A DNA stretch of 64,000 bases from an uncultured Clostridia bacterium. Lineage in GTDB: Bacteria > Bacillota > Clostridia > Peptostreptococcales > Anaerovoracaceae. A model generated the notes under the pieces. That model was given only the letters and a program-made list of their open reading frames with translations. It was not told the origin of the DNA and searched no databases. The DNA lies in the NCBI GenBank assembly GCA_934271235.1, contig CAKQQT010000007.1, forward strand, positions 1-64,000, written 5' to 3'. Shown piece by piece: positions 1 to 9,083 of this stretch (its first letter is position 1; each line of letters starts with the position of its first letter). The translations under genes were made by a program, and so were the position numbers.

Positions 1-54
1 GTAAGGATCGCAGGATTTTAAGTCCTGTGCGTCTGCCAATTCCGCCACTCCGGC
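1..54 (-). tRNA. tRNA-Leu (anticodon TAA), 3' part outside the window
   Basis: Read on the minus strand, the sequence starts GCCGGAGTGGCGGAATTGG, a typical tRNA-Leu acceptor and D-arm. The anticodon loop follows, with TAA flanked by the usual CT and AA. The long variable arm, T-arm and acceptor 3' strand lie beyond the window edge, so the gene is partial here. It is downstream of tRNA-Asn and probably shares its promoter. Confidence 0.9.
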
Positions 55-128
55 ATAAACATCGATATCTCAATGTTTCTGCAATGCACCCTTATCACAT
101 CCGACATTTCTGTTTTTAGTGATAAAAA

Positions 129-203
129 TGGCTCCGAGGGAGGGGCTCGAACCCTCGACCTTGCGGTTAACAGCCGCCTGCTCCACCATTGAGCTACCTC
201 GGA
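129..203 (-). tRNA. tRNA-Asn (anticodon GTT)
   Basis: The minus strand gives a complete 75-nt cloverleaf with TCCGAGG acceptor pairing, the D-loop AGCTCAATGGT, anticodon loop CTGTTAA (GTT, asparagine), T-arm GAGGGTTCGAGCCC and a genomically encoded CCA end. It is the first gene of a small tRNA unit, followed by tRNA-Leu about 75 nt downstream. A consensus promoter lies about 45 bp upstream. Confidence 0.97.
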
Positions 204-247
204 ACACTTGCTTATCGGCATCTTTATTATCACCGACAACATAAATT

Positions 248-276
248 ATTATACATATAAGACCATAAAATGTCAA
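248..276 (-). promoter_or_regulatory. sigma-A promoter of the tRNA-Asn/tRNA-Leu unit
   Basis: On the minus strand a perfect TTGACA (-35, 271-276) is separated by exactly 17 bp from a perfect TATAAT (-10, 248-253). The surroundings are AT-rich. This is a full consensus vegetative promoter, as expected for a stable RNA operon. Confidence 0.9.
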
Positions 277-408
277 GCATATTTTTAAAATAATCTACGT
301 TTTTCTTTGTTCTTTTTTTAATACATTTTGCAGTTGCCGAAGCGCGTTGGAGCGCGTCGATTTTGAGGCTCCCGCGCATGTCGGTCCGTGGCGGTTTCGG
401 TGCTGCCT

Positions 409-473
409 GCGCACCGGAGCATGCCGGGGGGGCGCCGGCATGCATCGTTTTCGGCGCTGCACGCGCACCGGAG
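409..473. repeat. GC-rich intergenic hairpin and short direct repeat
   Basis: The 314-nt stretch between tRNA-Asn and the next gene has an AT-rich part holding the tRNA promoter and a GC-rich part. The GC-rich part contains a 9-bp hairpin (GCATGCCGG at 419-427 pairing with CCGGCATGC at 435-443) and a direct repeat GCGCACCGGAGC at 409-420 and 462-473. I see no coding sequence. The hairpin lacks a T-tract, so it is not a clear terminator. Confidence 0.5.
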
Positions 474-517
474 CGTTTCGGCTTTGAAGCAGCTGCGGGG
501 CGCCGGAGAGCGCCGCC

Positions 518-919
518 TTAAAGCTCCTGCACGCGCCGGATCGCTTCGGCGATCAGGTCGGAAGTGCTCTTGTCCGCCGTTCCGACAATGATGTTATTGC
601 ACTTGTTCACCGGCAGCAGGATCTTTTTGACGCTGCTGCTGCCGACCGCCGCCGCCATCGCCGGCGTGACTTCCCCGAGCAGGGAGTCCGCGATCACGAT
701 GCCGACCGGGCCGATGATCACGTCAGCTCTGCGCGCGCATACGATGACAGAATTTTCACCGGTGGCGCCGCTGTCCGCGCCGGCCTTGAGCATGCTGGCT
801 GTCGCCAGAGTATTGGTCCCGACCGCGGTGATCTCTGCGTCGGGGATGGTCTTGCGGATCTCGGTGATCAGCTGTCTGCCGATCATGCCGCCTTGTCCGT
901 CGATCACGAGAATGTTCAT
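518..919 (-). CDS. DUF3842 family protein
   Basis: A 133-residue cytoplasmic protein starting MNILVIDGQGGMIGRQL, with a glycine-rich nucleotide-binding-like loop right after the first beta strand, as in Rossmann-type folds. It matches the small clostridial family DUF3842, which has no established function. A strong AAGGAGG lies before the ATG. It is the last gene of a minus-strand run beginning with the radical SAM genes, 11 nt after the TPR gene, so co-transcription is likely. No transmembrane segment is visible. Confidence 0.8.
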   Translation of the reverse strand: MNILVIDGQGGMIGRQLITEIRKTIPDAEITAVGTNTLATASMLKAGADSGATGENSVIVCARRADVIIGPVGIVIADSLLGEVTPAMAAAVGSSSVKKILLPVNKCNNIIVGTADKSTSDLIAEAIRRVQEL

Positions 920-930
920 ACGGTCCCTCC

Positions 931-2016
931 TTAGTTTAACTTTCCGGTACCCTCTTTCACCATAGCCTCCGACCGCTTTGCCTGCTGCGCCTTTTCGGCC
1001 GCCGCATTTTCTTCTGCCAGGCGGCGGTCTTCCTCGGCGTTCTGCCGTACGATCGTAAGCTTTGTACGGTATTTTTCCTTTAAGTCTTCCTGTCCGGTCT
1101 TTTCATAGAGCCGCACCAGTTCTTCCATCGCGTCTGCGTTGCTCGGCGCATAGCGGAGCACCTCTTTAAAGCAGCGGATGGCGTCTTCGTCCTGTTCCAA
1201 CGCGGCGTGCGCGGTCCCCAGATAGAACCAGAGCGGCCACCAGGACGCGAATTCGCTTTCGCAATATGGAGAAAGCGCTTCAACGCCCTCTTCATACCGT
1301 CCGGAAAGGACCAGATTGTAGGCTTCCTCGATCTTGACCGGTTTTTCCAGCTGCGTCAGCCGTCCGCGGATCTCCTTCTGCAGTTCCTCCATGCCTTCCT
1401 CGCTGCGCCCCTCTGTCAGCTTCAGATATTCCTCCCAGGTCAGTTTTGCTTTCACATAAAGACCCATGTTGACATAGGCATAGCCCAGGAAATAGTAGGC
1501 TTCCGCAAGCTTCGGATCTTTGAGAGTCGCGATCTCAAACGCTTCCAGCGATTCCGCCTTGAACCGTCCGACGAATTCTTCCTCTTCGCCGAGTTCATAC
1601 GCGTCCTTGCAGGCCCGGCCGTAACAGTAATACGCATTGGCGTTCTCCGGGTCGATCTGCATCGCCGCACGGAACTGGATGCAGGCGTAGTCAAAATCGT
1701 TCTTGGAAGCCCATTCGACGCCGTCCGCAATCAAGCCGTCCGCAAAGCGCTTGTCAAACGCCCGCAGGATGTAGGCGATATAATTTTCTCGATACTGAAA
1801 AGTCGGATCACAGCCGATCACAAAAGCCATATTGCGCGCGATCGATAAGGTCGTGATATGGTTTAATTCGGTTTTTCGCAGCGGTACCGGCACGTCCCGC
1901 AGGATGTCCGCGATCCCCGCCCGCGCAAGATACGACTCCGAAAGCTCGCCAAAGATGATCTGATCAAGGTGCGGCAGCAGGTACTGCCCGATTCTGTCTT
2001 TCTGCTCTAAGTTCAT
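931..2016 (-). CDS. Tetratricopeptide-repeat protein
   Basis: A 361-residue soluble protein. Residues about 100-300 contain several TPR units, for example ADGVEWASKNDFDYACIQFR, the AYYFLGYAYVNMGLY unit and the LWFYLGTAHAALEQDEDAIR unit, each with the W/Y-G-A/Y-P spacing of helical repeats. The last 50 residues are a charged, alanine/glutamate-rich helix. TPR proteins are protein-protein scaffolds, and no catalytic domain is visible. The start codon sits 1 nt after the stop of the B12-binding radical SAM gene, which implies translational coupling. The specific partner is unknown. Confidence 0.8.
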   Translation of the reverse strand: MNLEQKDRIGQYLLPHLDQIIFGELSESYLARAGIADILRDVPVPLRKTELNHITTLSIARNMAFVIGCDPTFQYRENYIAYILRAFDKRFADGLIADGVEWASKNDFDYACIQFRAAMQIDPENANAYYCYGRACKDAYELGEEEEFVGRFKAESLEAFEIATLKDPKLAEAYYFLGYAYVNMGLYVKAKLTWEEYLKLTEGRSEEGMEELQKEIRGRLTQLEKPVKIEEAYNLVLSGRYEEGVEALSPYCESEFASWWPLWFYLGTAHAALEQDEDAIRCFKEVLRYAPSNADAMEELVRLYEKTGQEDLKEKYRTKLTIVRQNAEEDRRLAEENAAAEKAQQAKRSEAMVKEGTGKLN

Positions 2017-2017
2017 A

Positions 2018-3535
2018 TTATAGTTCCCAACCCTTTCTTAAAAAACGTTTGAGGTTTTCCGGATTCATCGTTTCTTCCGCGTCACGGCCCAGCATCGCAA
2101 GCGCCTGTTCGGCCATCTGCGCGTCGCCCTGTTCCTCGGAAAGCCTGCGCGCGAACTTCAGCAGAATCCGGTACTGATCGTCCTTCTTGCGGTCTCTGTG
2201 CTGAAACCCGCTCGCGTAATAATAGTCGGCCAGCTTTTCATAAAAGCGGAAAGGCCCGTCGCCCACCGTCTCGATCAGATAGGCGACCGTATGCGAAAAA
2301 CCGCCGCGGTTCGCGTAAATGTCCAGCATTTCCTCAATCATTTTGAGGCGCACCAGTTCTTCGGCACTGATATAGGCCGTGGAGATCACCTCATAAGGCG
2401 CGTGCGGCCGGTAAACGATCCCGTGCTGCGTAAGCTGCGCGGCCAGCGGCGTGCCTGCCAGGACTTTTAAAAAGCCTAATTGCAATGCATCCGCGTGCAG
2501 CGCGTAAACCTTGTCGAAAGACCGGCGAAAAAGCTCATAGCTCTCATACGGCAGCCCGGCGATCAGATCCACGTGCACGTGGATGTTGCCGAGCGCGATC
2601 AGACGCTCGAGATTGTAGAGCACCGGATAGACGTTCTCCTTGCGGTTGATGGCTGCCAGCGTCGGCGGGTTCGTCGACTGGATGCCGGCTTCCACCTGGA
2701 ACAGCCCCTTGCGGGCGCCGCGAAAAAGCTCCAGTGTCTCGTTGTCCAGCAGATCCGCGCAGATCTCAAAATGGAAGTTGGTCACGCCGTTGTCGTTGTC
2801 AAGGATACATTTGATGATCTCATAGGCACGTTTCGCATCGTAATTAAACGTTCTGTCAATAAATTTGACCTGCATCACGCGTTTATAGAGAAAATAGCCG
2901 AGGTCTGCCTTGACGCGGTCCATCGCCAACGGGCGCACGGTCTTGTCGATCGACGAAAGACAGTACGAGCAGCGGAACGGACAGCCGCGTGTCGATTCAT
3001 AATAGACGACCTTGTCGTTCTCGCAGTCCAGAACGGAATACGGAAACGGCACGGCGTTGAAATCGATCGGTTCGATCTCGCTGTTGACATAGATCTTTCC
3101 GTCCTGCCGATAGATCAGACCCGGGATCGTTTCAAACGGCCGCTGCGGATCGTGCAGAACCTGGCACAGACGATAGAATGGGTATTCCCCCTCGCCGCGG
3201 AGGATAAAATCGACCCACGGATTTTGCCGGGCGAATTCCGGCCCCTGATAGCTGACCTCCGGACCGCCGACCGTGAACAAAAGATCCGGGAGCGCCAGTT
3301 TCAGATCCGCCGCCAGTGTTTTGATCTGCTCGATGTTCCAGATATAACAGGAAAAGCAGACCATATCGTAACCGCCTCTTACGATCTCGCCGTAAACATA
3401 GTGCGGATCGTTATTGATGGTAAATTCGCGCACTTCCACATCGCTGTAATCACCCGCAGCCACCGTGTAAAGGTATTTGAGGGCGAGGTTGGAATGCACA
3501 TATTTGGAATTTAAGGTTGTCAGTAATATCTTCAT
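2018..3535 (-). CDS. B12-binding-domain radical SAM protein (DUF4080 type)
   Basis: A 505-residue protein. The N-terminal 130 residues resemble a cobalamin-binding Rossmann domain (MKILLTTLNSKYVHSNLALK, then FTVGGPEVS). The central radical SAM domain has the canonical CX3CX2C cluster motif at Cys185, Cys189 and Cys192 (GCPFRCSYC). The C-terminal 120 residues match the DUF4080 extension. Such proteins use an iron-sulfur cluster and S-adenosylmethionine for radical chemistry, often with cobalamin, but the substrate is unknown. A longer reading frame begins 20 codons upstream; I chose the ATG where family similarity starts. It lies between a second radical SAM gene and the TPR gene. Confidence 0.85.
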   Translation of the reverse strand: MKILLTTLNSKYVHSNLALKYLYTVAAGDYSDVEVREFTINNDPHYVYGEIVRGGYDMVCFSCYIWNIEQIKTLAADLKLALPDLLFTVGGPEVSYQGPEFARQNPWVDFILRGEGEYPFYRLCQVLHDPQRPFETIPGLIYRQDGKIYVNSEIEPIDFNAVPFPYSVLDCENDKVVYYESTRGCPFRCSYCLSSIDKTVRPLAMDRVKADLGYFLYKRVMQVKFIDRTFNYDAKRAYEIIKCILDNDNGVTNFHFEICADLLDNETLELFRGARKGLFQVEAGIQSTNPPTLAAINRKENVYPVLYNLERLIALGNIHVHVDLIAGLPYESYELFRRSFDKVYALHADALQLGFLKVLAGTPLAAQLTQHGIVYRPHAPYEVISTAYISAEELVRLKMIEEMLDIYANRGGFSHTVAYLIETVGDGPFRFYEKLADYYYASGFQHRDRKKDDQYRILLKFARRLSEEQGDAQMAEQALAMLGRDAEETMNPENLKRFLRKGWEL

Positions 3536-3604
3536 TTTTGTTCCATTGAGAAAGCAGACAGCAGGAATCCTCCTGCTGCCCGCGGCGCAAGTCACATAAG
3601 ACCG

Positions 3605-4477
3605 TTATAACATCCGGAACCGCTCATCCTTGAGCAGTCCCCGGTCCTGCATACATTTTTTTAAGGAAGCGATCATCGCCTCGTTGTCCATCGGCAGATT
3701 GCCGCGCAAAGAAACATAATTCGAAGCGTGATTGCTGCGGAATACGCACGGTTTTGACGGACGCGCGTATTGGAGCAGCAGGCAGGTCTCCGCCAGAACT
3801 TCTTCCGGAGTCAGGAACTTGAATTTACCCTGCTTGTAGTCTTCCAGCATCGGACAGGGCGGCTGCAGCATCAAGGTCAGCAGACTGACATAAGACGCAT
3901 TCATTTCCGTGATCATCTTGCCGGTCTCAATGGCATGTTCTTCCCAGAGTTCCGGTCCGGCCAATCCGCTGATAAAGGTGACCGACGTGCGGATGTCCGC
4001 CGCTTCCATGCGCTGTACGCCCGCGATGAGTTCTTCTCTGGTCTCGCCTTTTTTGACCGCGTCCAGCACTTTCTGGCTGCCGGACTCCGCTCCCAGATAG
4101 ACCATTTTCAGTCCGTGGGCGCGCAGCTCCCGCAGTTCTTCGTCCGTCTTGCGGAGCGCGTCCTTGGCGCGCCCGTAGGTGGTGACACGTTCACATTCCG
4201 GGAATTTCTCCGCGATATAATCGAGGATCTTGAGGAGCTTGTGATTCGCCAGGCACAGAGCATCGCCGTCGCAGAGGAAGATCCGTTCTACCCGCCGGTA
4301 ATGGGCTCTTGCCCAGTCCAGATCCTCCAAGACTTCGTCAACGTTTCGGACCTTGAATTGTTTTTCCTTGAACATGTTGCAGAACGTGCACTTGTTGTGC
4401 GCGCAGCCGATCGTCACCTGCACCAGCAGGCTGTAAGCCTCACTGGGCGGCCGATAAATATCTCCTACATATCTCAT
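3605..4477 (-). CDS. Radical SAM protein with CX4CX2C cluster motif
   Basis: A 290-residue radical SAM protein. The cluster cysteines are in GCAHNKCTFC (Cys25, Cys30, Cys33), which is CX4CX2C rather than the usual CX3CX2C. I recall this spacing from a group of COG1032-like anaerobic proteins. A glycine-rich SAM-binding stretch (YLGAESGSQKVLDAVKKG) follows. A reading frame opens 18 codons earlier, but GGAG spaced 7 nt before the ATG at 4477 and the MRYVGDIYRPP family start support this choice. The gene lies between argS and the B12-type radical SAM gene. The substrate is unknown. Confidence 0.8.
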   Translation of the reverse strand: MRYVGDIYRPPSEAYSLLVQVTIGCAHNKCTFCNMFKEKQFKVRNVDEVLEDLDWARAHYRRVERIFLCDGDALCLANHKLLKILDYIAEKFPECERVTTYGRAKDALRKTDEELRELRAHGLKMVYLGAESGSQKVLDAVKKGETREELIAGVQRMEAADIRTSVTFISGLAGPELWEEHAIETGKMITEMNASYVSLLTLMLQPPCPMLEDYKQGKFKFLTPEEVLAETCLLLQYARPSKPCVFRSNHASNYVSLRGNLPMDNEAMIASLKKCMQDRGLLKDERFRML

Positions 4478-4555
4478 TCTATTTCTCCGCTTACTGTCAT
4501 CATTCTTGTGCTGCATCGGCTCCGCTGTCATTTTCGAGCGCAGCCGAGAAAAGTT

Positions 4556-6268
4556 TTACATCCGTTCCGGCGCTTCCATGCCCAGCAGTGCCAGGCCGTT
4601 CTTGATCGCGGTCTTGGCAGCGATGACCAGTGCCAGTTTCGCGCTCTTTTCTTCTTCGTTGTCGACCAGGATGTGTTCATCGTGATAGAAGCGGTTGAAC
4701 GCCTGTGCGAGGTCCACGATGTGTCTGGTCACGATGGACGGCTCATATTTTTCACCGGCCTCGATGACAACTTCCGGAAGCTTGTAGATCAGCTTCGCCA
4801 GCGTATAAGCGCTCTCGCTCGTGATATATGCCGCGCTGACCGGGCCGTGTGCCGCGCGTACCGCTTCTTCTCCCGCATTGCGCAGGATGCTGGCCGATCT
4901 CGCATAAGTGTACTGTACGTAAGGTCCGGTCTCGCCGTTGAAATCCAGGACCTTATCCCAGGAGAACACGTAGTCCTTGATCCGGTTGTTGGACAGTTCG
5001 TTGAAAACAACAGCGCCGATACCGACCTGCTTGGCAGTCTCTTCGATATTGTCGGTCGCAACGCCCTTTTCGCGGATGATGTCGCGAGTCTCGTCGATCG
5101 CCCGGTTGAGCACGTCTTCCAGGAAAACAACACGGCCTTCTCTGGTGGACATGGTACCGTCTTCCAAGCTGACTAAGCCGAACGGTACGTGGATGATGTC
5201 CTTCGCCCATTCGTAGCCCATGAGCTCGAGGATCTTCTTGAGCTGCTGGAAGTGCAGGTTCTGCTGCGAAGCGACAACGTAGATGTTCTTATAGAAGTTG
5301 TACGTGTCTTTTCTGTATTTTGCGCAAGCCAGGTCTCTGGTGATGTACAGCGTGGAACCGTCCGATTTGAGGATCGGCGCCGGCGTCAGGCCGTAAGGCT
5401 CCAGATCGACGATCATCGCGCCCTTGGATTCCACCAGCAGGTTCTTCTCCTTCAAGGTTTCCACGATAGCCGGCATCTTGTCGGAATAGAACGACTCGCC
5501 TGCGTAAGAATCATAGGAGATCCCCAGCATGTCGTAAACGCGGGTAAATTCCTTGAGGGATTCATCACGGAACCACTGCCAGAGCTTGGTCTCTTCCGGT
5601 TCGCCGTGTTCCAGCTTCGTGAAGGTCGCTCTTGCTTCATCGTCCAGCGACGGGTCTTTTTCGGCCTCTACATGGAACTTGGTATAGTAATGCAGCAGCG
5701 TCTTGATCGGTTCTCTCTTGACGTCTTCCTCATTGCCCCAGCGGCGGTAAGCGACGATCATCTTGCCGAACTGTGTGCCGTAGTCGCCGAGATGGTTGAT
5801 ACGCGTGACCTGATAGCCCATCGCGTCGTATAACTTATAAATGGAGTTGCCGATGACGGTACTGCGGATGTGACCGATATGGAACGGCTTGGCAATGTTC
5901 GGGGAGGAAAATTCCACGATCACCGGAGTGCCGTTTCCGATGTTGGTCTTGCCGTACTCGCCGTCCTTTTCCAGTACGTCTTCCACAACGTCCTTGACAA
6001 ATTCTTCTTTGGAAATAAACATGTTGACATACGCGTTGACCTGTTCGACCTTTTCGAACATCGGCGCGTCCGCGATCTTTTCGGCAATGCCCTTGGCGAT
6101 CAGCGGCGGCGCCTTTCGCATCACTTTTGCGAGTTTAAAGCAAGGGAATGCGTAGTCGCCCATTTTTGCATCCTGCGGAACTTCGATCATACCCCGGATC
6201 TCTTCGAGGGGCAGATCGGTCACTTGTTCTGCGAGCAGTTTGGCAATTTCATCCTTAAAATTTACCAT
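4556..6268 (-). CDS. argS: Arginyl-tRNA synthetase
   Basis: A class I aminoacyl-tRNA synthetase of 570 residues that charges tRNA-Arg with arginine in the cytoplasm. It shows the N-terminal Add-1 domain, the HIGH signature in AKPFHIGHIRSTVIG (about residue 130), the MSTREG loop that stands where other enzymes have KMSKS, and the C-terminal DALR anticodon-binding domain with FNRFYHDEHIL. Length is normal. AAGGAG precedes the ATG. Its first 7 nt overlap the stop of the DUF523 gene, so the two are translationally coupled. Confidence 0.97.
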   Translation of the reverse strand: MVNFKDEIAKLLAEQVTDLPLEEIRGMIEVPQDAKMGDYAFPCFKLAKVMRKAPPLIAKGIAEKIADAPMFEKVEQVNAYVNMFISKEEFVKDVVEDVLEKDGEYGKTNIGNGTPVIVEFSSPNIAKPFHIGHIRSTVIGNSIYKLYDAMGYQVTRINHLGDYGTQFGKMIVAYRRWGNEEDVKREPIKTLLHYYTKFHVEAEKDPSLDDEARATFTKLEHGEPEETKLWQWFRDESLKEFTRVYDMLGISYDSYAGESFYSDKMPAIVETLKEKNLLVESKGAMIVDLEPYGLTPAPILKSDGSTLYITRDLACAKYRKDTYNFYKNIYVVASQQNLHFQQLKKILELMGYEWAKDIIHVPFGLVSLEDGTMSTREGRVVFLEDVLNRAIDETRDIIREKGVATDNIEETAKQVGIGAVVFNELSNNRIKDYVFSWDKVLDFNGETGPYVQYTYARSASILRNAGEEAVRAAHGPVSAAYITSESAYTLAKLIYKLPEVVIEAGEKYEPSIVTRHIVDLAQAFNRFYHDEHILVDNEEEKSAKLALVIAAKTAIKNGLALLGMEAPERM

Positions 6269-6702
6269 TTGATTGTCTCCTTTTCTGTAATAACATCAAT
6301 TCCGTAGCGGTGTATCTGATCGGCAAAGACACCGTTCCCATCTGTCAGTGTGCCGCTGAACGTCCCGTCGTAGATCTTGCCGAATCCGCAGGACGGACTG
6401 TTGGCCTTGAGGATGGCTCCCTCCAGCGGCTCGCCCTCCCGTTCCGCGGCGTCCAGGCACGCCTGCATGCACAGGGCGGCGCCTGCTTCGAAGAAAGCCG
6501 TGACATCACGGCCCTCCTTGTCCACGATCCGATCTCCGACCTTCTCGGCCGGCGGACGCGGCGACGGCAGTTTTCCCGCGGTCTCCGGACAGATCGCCAG
6601 ATAACGATGTGTCCGGCAGAACTCGATGACTGCCTCATTGCGGTTGTTCCCGCCGTTATATTTACAGTTGTGTCCCAGTAGACATCTGCTGATGACATAC
6701 AT
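6262..6702 (-). CDS. DUF523 family protein
   Basis: A 146-residue cysteine-rich cytoplasmic protein with the family pattern SRCLLGHNCKYNGG near the N-terminus, CPE near residue 35 and KANSPSCGFGKIYDG near residue 105. These cysteines could bind a metal or cluster. The biochemical role of DUF523 is not established. The ATG at 6702 is preceded by AAGGAG at 8 nt; an upstream in-frame GTG has no room for a ribosome site. It overlaps the end of mutS2 only in the leader and the start of argS by 7 nt. Confidence 0.85.
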   Translation of the reverse strand: MYVISRCLLGHNCKYNGGNNRNEAVIEFCRTHRYLAICPETAGKLPSPRPPAEKVGDRIVDKEGRDVTAFFEAGAALCMQACLDAAEREGEPLEGAILKANSPSCGFGKIYDGTFSGTLTDGNGVFADQIHRYGIDVITEKETIKW

Positions 6703-6707
6703 CCCGA

Positions 6708-9083
6708 TCACTCCTTCAGTTTGACGATCGTCACGCCGTCTCCGCCCTCGTTATAAGCGCCCTTGCGGAACGAGTCCACATGTTTGTGCCGGCGGAACGC
6801 CTGCCGCAGGCCGGTGCGCAGGACGCCCGTACCCATGCCGTGGATCACCGTCACTTCTTTCAGTCCGGCCATATAGGCGTCATCCAGATACTTATCCACG
6901 TCCATCATCGCTTCATCCAGCGATTTACCCTGTACGTTCACCGACGAGGAAATATTCTGTGCTTTCATGCGGTAAAGACTGCCGTACTTCGTGCCGCGCG
7001 GCGGTTTCTTTTTGGCCGAGCCGTCACGGATCAGCATCAGATCCCGCACATTGGCATTGATCTTCAGGATGCCTACGTTGATCATCAGATCGCCTTTGGC
7101 ATCCGGCAGCGACAGCACCTCGCCGTTCTGGTCAAGCGTCAGCAGCTTGACGCGATCGCCGATCTTCAGTTCCTCCGGACGGACCGGATCGTAATTGACC
7201 AGTTTTTCCGGAGCGACCGCGTATCTGTTTTCGCTTTCCCGCAGGCGGCGCTTGCTCTGTTCCAGCCGCTTATTGCGTTCGCCCAGGCTCGGTTCTTTGG
7301 CCAGCGACCGCAGTTCTTTCTGCACTTCCGCGGCGGTGTCCTTCGCTTCGCGCACGATCGCGCGCGCTTCTTCTTTGGCCGCGCTCAAGAGCTCTTTTTC
7401 TTTTTTCGCTAAGGCTGCTTCCCGCTTTTTGAGCTCTTCCTGCTGCTTTTCCATCTGCTGCCGGAGCTGCATCGCCTCGCTGCGTTCATCTTCCGCTTTC
7501 TGCTTATCTCTTTCGATAGCGCTCAGCACATCTTCAAAGGCGATATCGCCGTGTTCCAAAAGCTGGCCCGCGCGATCGATGATCGCGTCCGGCAGCCCCA
7601 GCTTGCGGGAGATCTCAAAGGCGTTGGACTTGCCCGGTACGCCGATAAACAGGCGATAGGTCGGGCTCAGAGTCTCCACATTGAATTCCATGGAAGCGTT
7701 CTCCACGCCCGGCGTGGAAAGCGCGTATTTTTTCAGTTCATTGTAATGGGTCGTTGCCACGGTGACCGCGCCCTGTGCCGCAAGGCGTTCGAGAATGGCG
7801 ATCGCCAGAGCCGCGCCCTCGGTCGGATCGGTACCGGCTCCCAGTTCATCCAGCAGCGCCAATGTACCGGTTTTGGCTTTTTCCACCAGTTCCACCGTAT
7901 TGCGCATATGAGAGGAAAAGGTGCTCAGGCTCTGCTCGATGCTCTGCTCATCGCCGATATCCGCGAAAATATTGCGGAAGATCGGCATCCGGCTGGTCCC
8001 CGCCGCCGGGATATGCAGTCCGGTCTGCGCCATCAAGGCAAGCAGGCCGATGGTCTTGAGCGTGACCGTCTTGCCGCCGGTATTCGGTCCGGTGATCACC
8101 AGCGTCCGGTAGTCTTTTCCGACTGCCACGTTGATCGGCACCGCCTTTTTGATCTCCAGGAGCGGGTGTCTTGCCTGTCTCAGATCCAATTCCCCGTCCT
8201 CGTTCATCTGCGGCTGCTCTGCCTGCATGCGGCCGGAAAGCTTTCCTTTGGCAAAGATCACGTCCATTTGGACGAGGATCTTTTGATTGTTCATCAGATC
8301 GTGGAAGTGCTCCGCCACATTCGACGATAGTTCGGCCAAAATGCGGTCGATCTCTGCGCGTTCTGCCAGTTCCAATTCCCGCAGCCCGTTGTTCAGATCA
8401 ACGATCACCTGCGGTTCCACAAAGATCGTCGCTCCGCTCGAGGACTGGTCGTGGACGATACCCGGCATCTTGGCACGATGCTCGGCCTTGACCGGCACCA
8501 CATACCGCCCGTCGCGCATCGTCACAAGGCTGTCCTGCAGATAAGTCTGGTTGTCGCGGCTGCTCAGGATCTGGTTCAGCCGATTGCGGATCGCCTCGTT
8601 CTGCCGCACGATGCTCCTGCGGATGTCCTTCAGCTCCGGCGACGCACTGTCCGCCATTTCATCTTCCGATAAAATGCAGCGGTCGATGCGGTCTGCGAGC
8701 CGTGGGAACGTCACCAGGACTTCCCGCATGCCGTCGAGGATCGGCAGCTGCGGCAGATCGCTGCGCAGAAAGGTCACGACGTCTCCCGTCACTTTCAGAT
8801 CATACAGCACCTGCAAAAGCTGCCGCATCGTCAGGCTGCCGCCTTTTCGCGCCAGATGCAGCGCATTCTCAATGTCGTAAAGCTGTCCGAGCGGGACCGC
8901 CCCTTTCCGCACGATGACCTGTACGGCCTCGCTGGTTTCGGCAAGTCTTTCCCGGATCTTATACGGGTCCGACGACGGCCGGAACATGGCGATCTTCGCC
9001 TTGGCCATCTCGGAACCCGCGCACTCCCGCAGCATGTTTAGGATCTTGTCATATTCTAAAACCGCAAGTGCTTTTTTATTCAT
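6708..9083 (-). CDS. mutS2: Endonuclease MutS2 (ribosome collision/recombination factor)
   Basis: A 791-residue MutS-family ATPase without the mismatch-recognition domain. Visible parts are the core/clamp helices (residues 1-300), the ATPase domain with Walker A GPNTGGKT near residue 335 and LLDELGAGTDP, a long charged coiled coil at about 510-620, a KOW-like strand region, and a C-terminal Smr domain with IHGMGTGVLR. MutS2 suppresses homologous recombination and, in Bacillus, acts on collided ribosomes. The start overlaps the zapA stop by 8 nt, a conserved pairing in clostridia. Confidence 0.95.
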   Translation of the reverse strand: MNKKALAVLEYDKILNMLRECAGSEMAKAKIAMFRPSSDPYKIRERLAETSEAVQVIVRKGAVPLGQLYDIENALHLARKGGSLTMRQLLQVLYDLKVTGDVVTFLRSDLPQLPILDGMREVLVTFPRLADRIDRCILSEDEMADSASPELKDIRRSIVRQNEAIRNRLNQILSSRDNQTYLQDSLVTMRDGRYVVPVKAEHRAKMPGIVHDQSSSGATIFVEPQVIVDLNNGLRELELAERAEIDRILAELSSNVAEHFHDLMNNQKILVQMDVIFAKGKLSGRMQAEQPQMNEDGELDLRQARHPLLEIKKAVPINVAVGKDYRTLVITGPNTGGKTVTLKTIGLLALMAQTGLHIPAAGTSRMPIFRNIFADIGDEQSIEQSLSTFSSHMRNTVELVEKAKTGTLALLDELGAGTDPTEGAALAIAILERLAAQGAVTVATTHYNELKKYALSTPGVENASMEFNVETLSPTYRLFIGVPGKSNAFEISRKLGLPDAIIDRAGQLLEHGDIAFEDVLSAIERDKQKAEDERSEAMQLRQQMEKQQEELKKREAALAKKEKELLSAAKEEARAIVREAKDTAAEVQKELRSLAKEPSLGERNKRLEQSKRRLRESENRYAVAPEKLVNYDPVRPEELKIGDRVKLLTLDQNGEVLSLPDAKGDLMINVGILKINANVRDLMLIRDGSAKKKPPRGTKYGSLYRMKAQNISSSVNVQGKSLDEAMMDVDKYLDDAYMAGLKEVTVIHGMGTGVLRTGLRQAFRRHKHVDSFRKGAYNEGGDGVTIVKLKE

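Noticed and set aside
2480..5833. Several long plus-strand frames opposite the radical SAM genes and argS
   Set aside because: All mirror codon usage of confirmed minus-strand genes, and their translations show the arginine/valine-rich composition typical of antisense frames.
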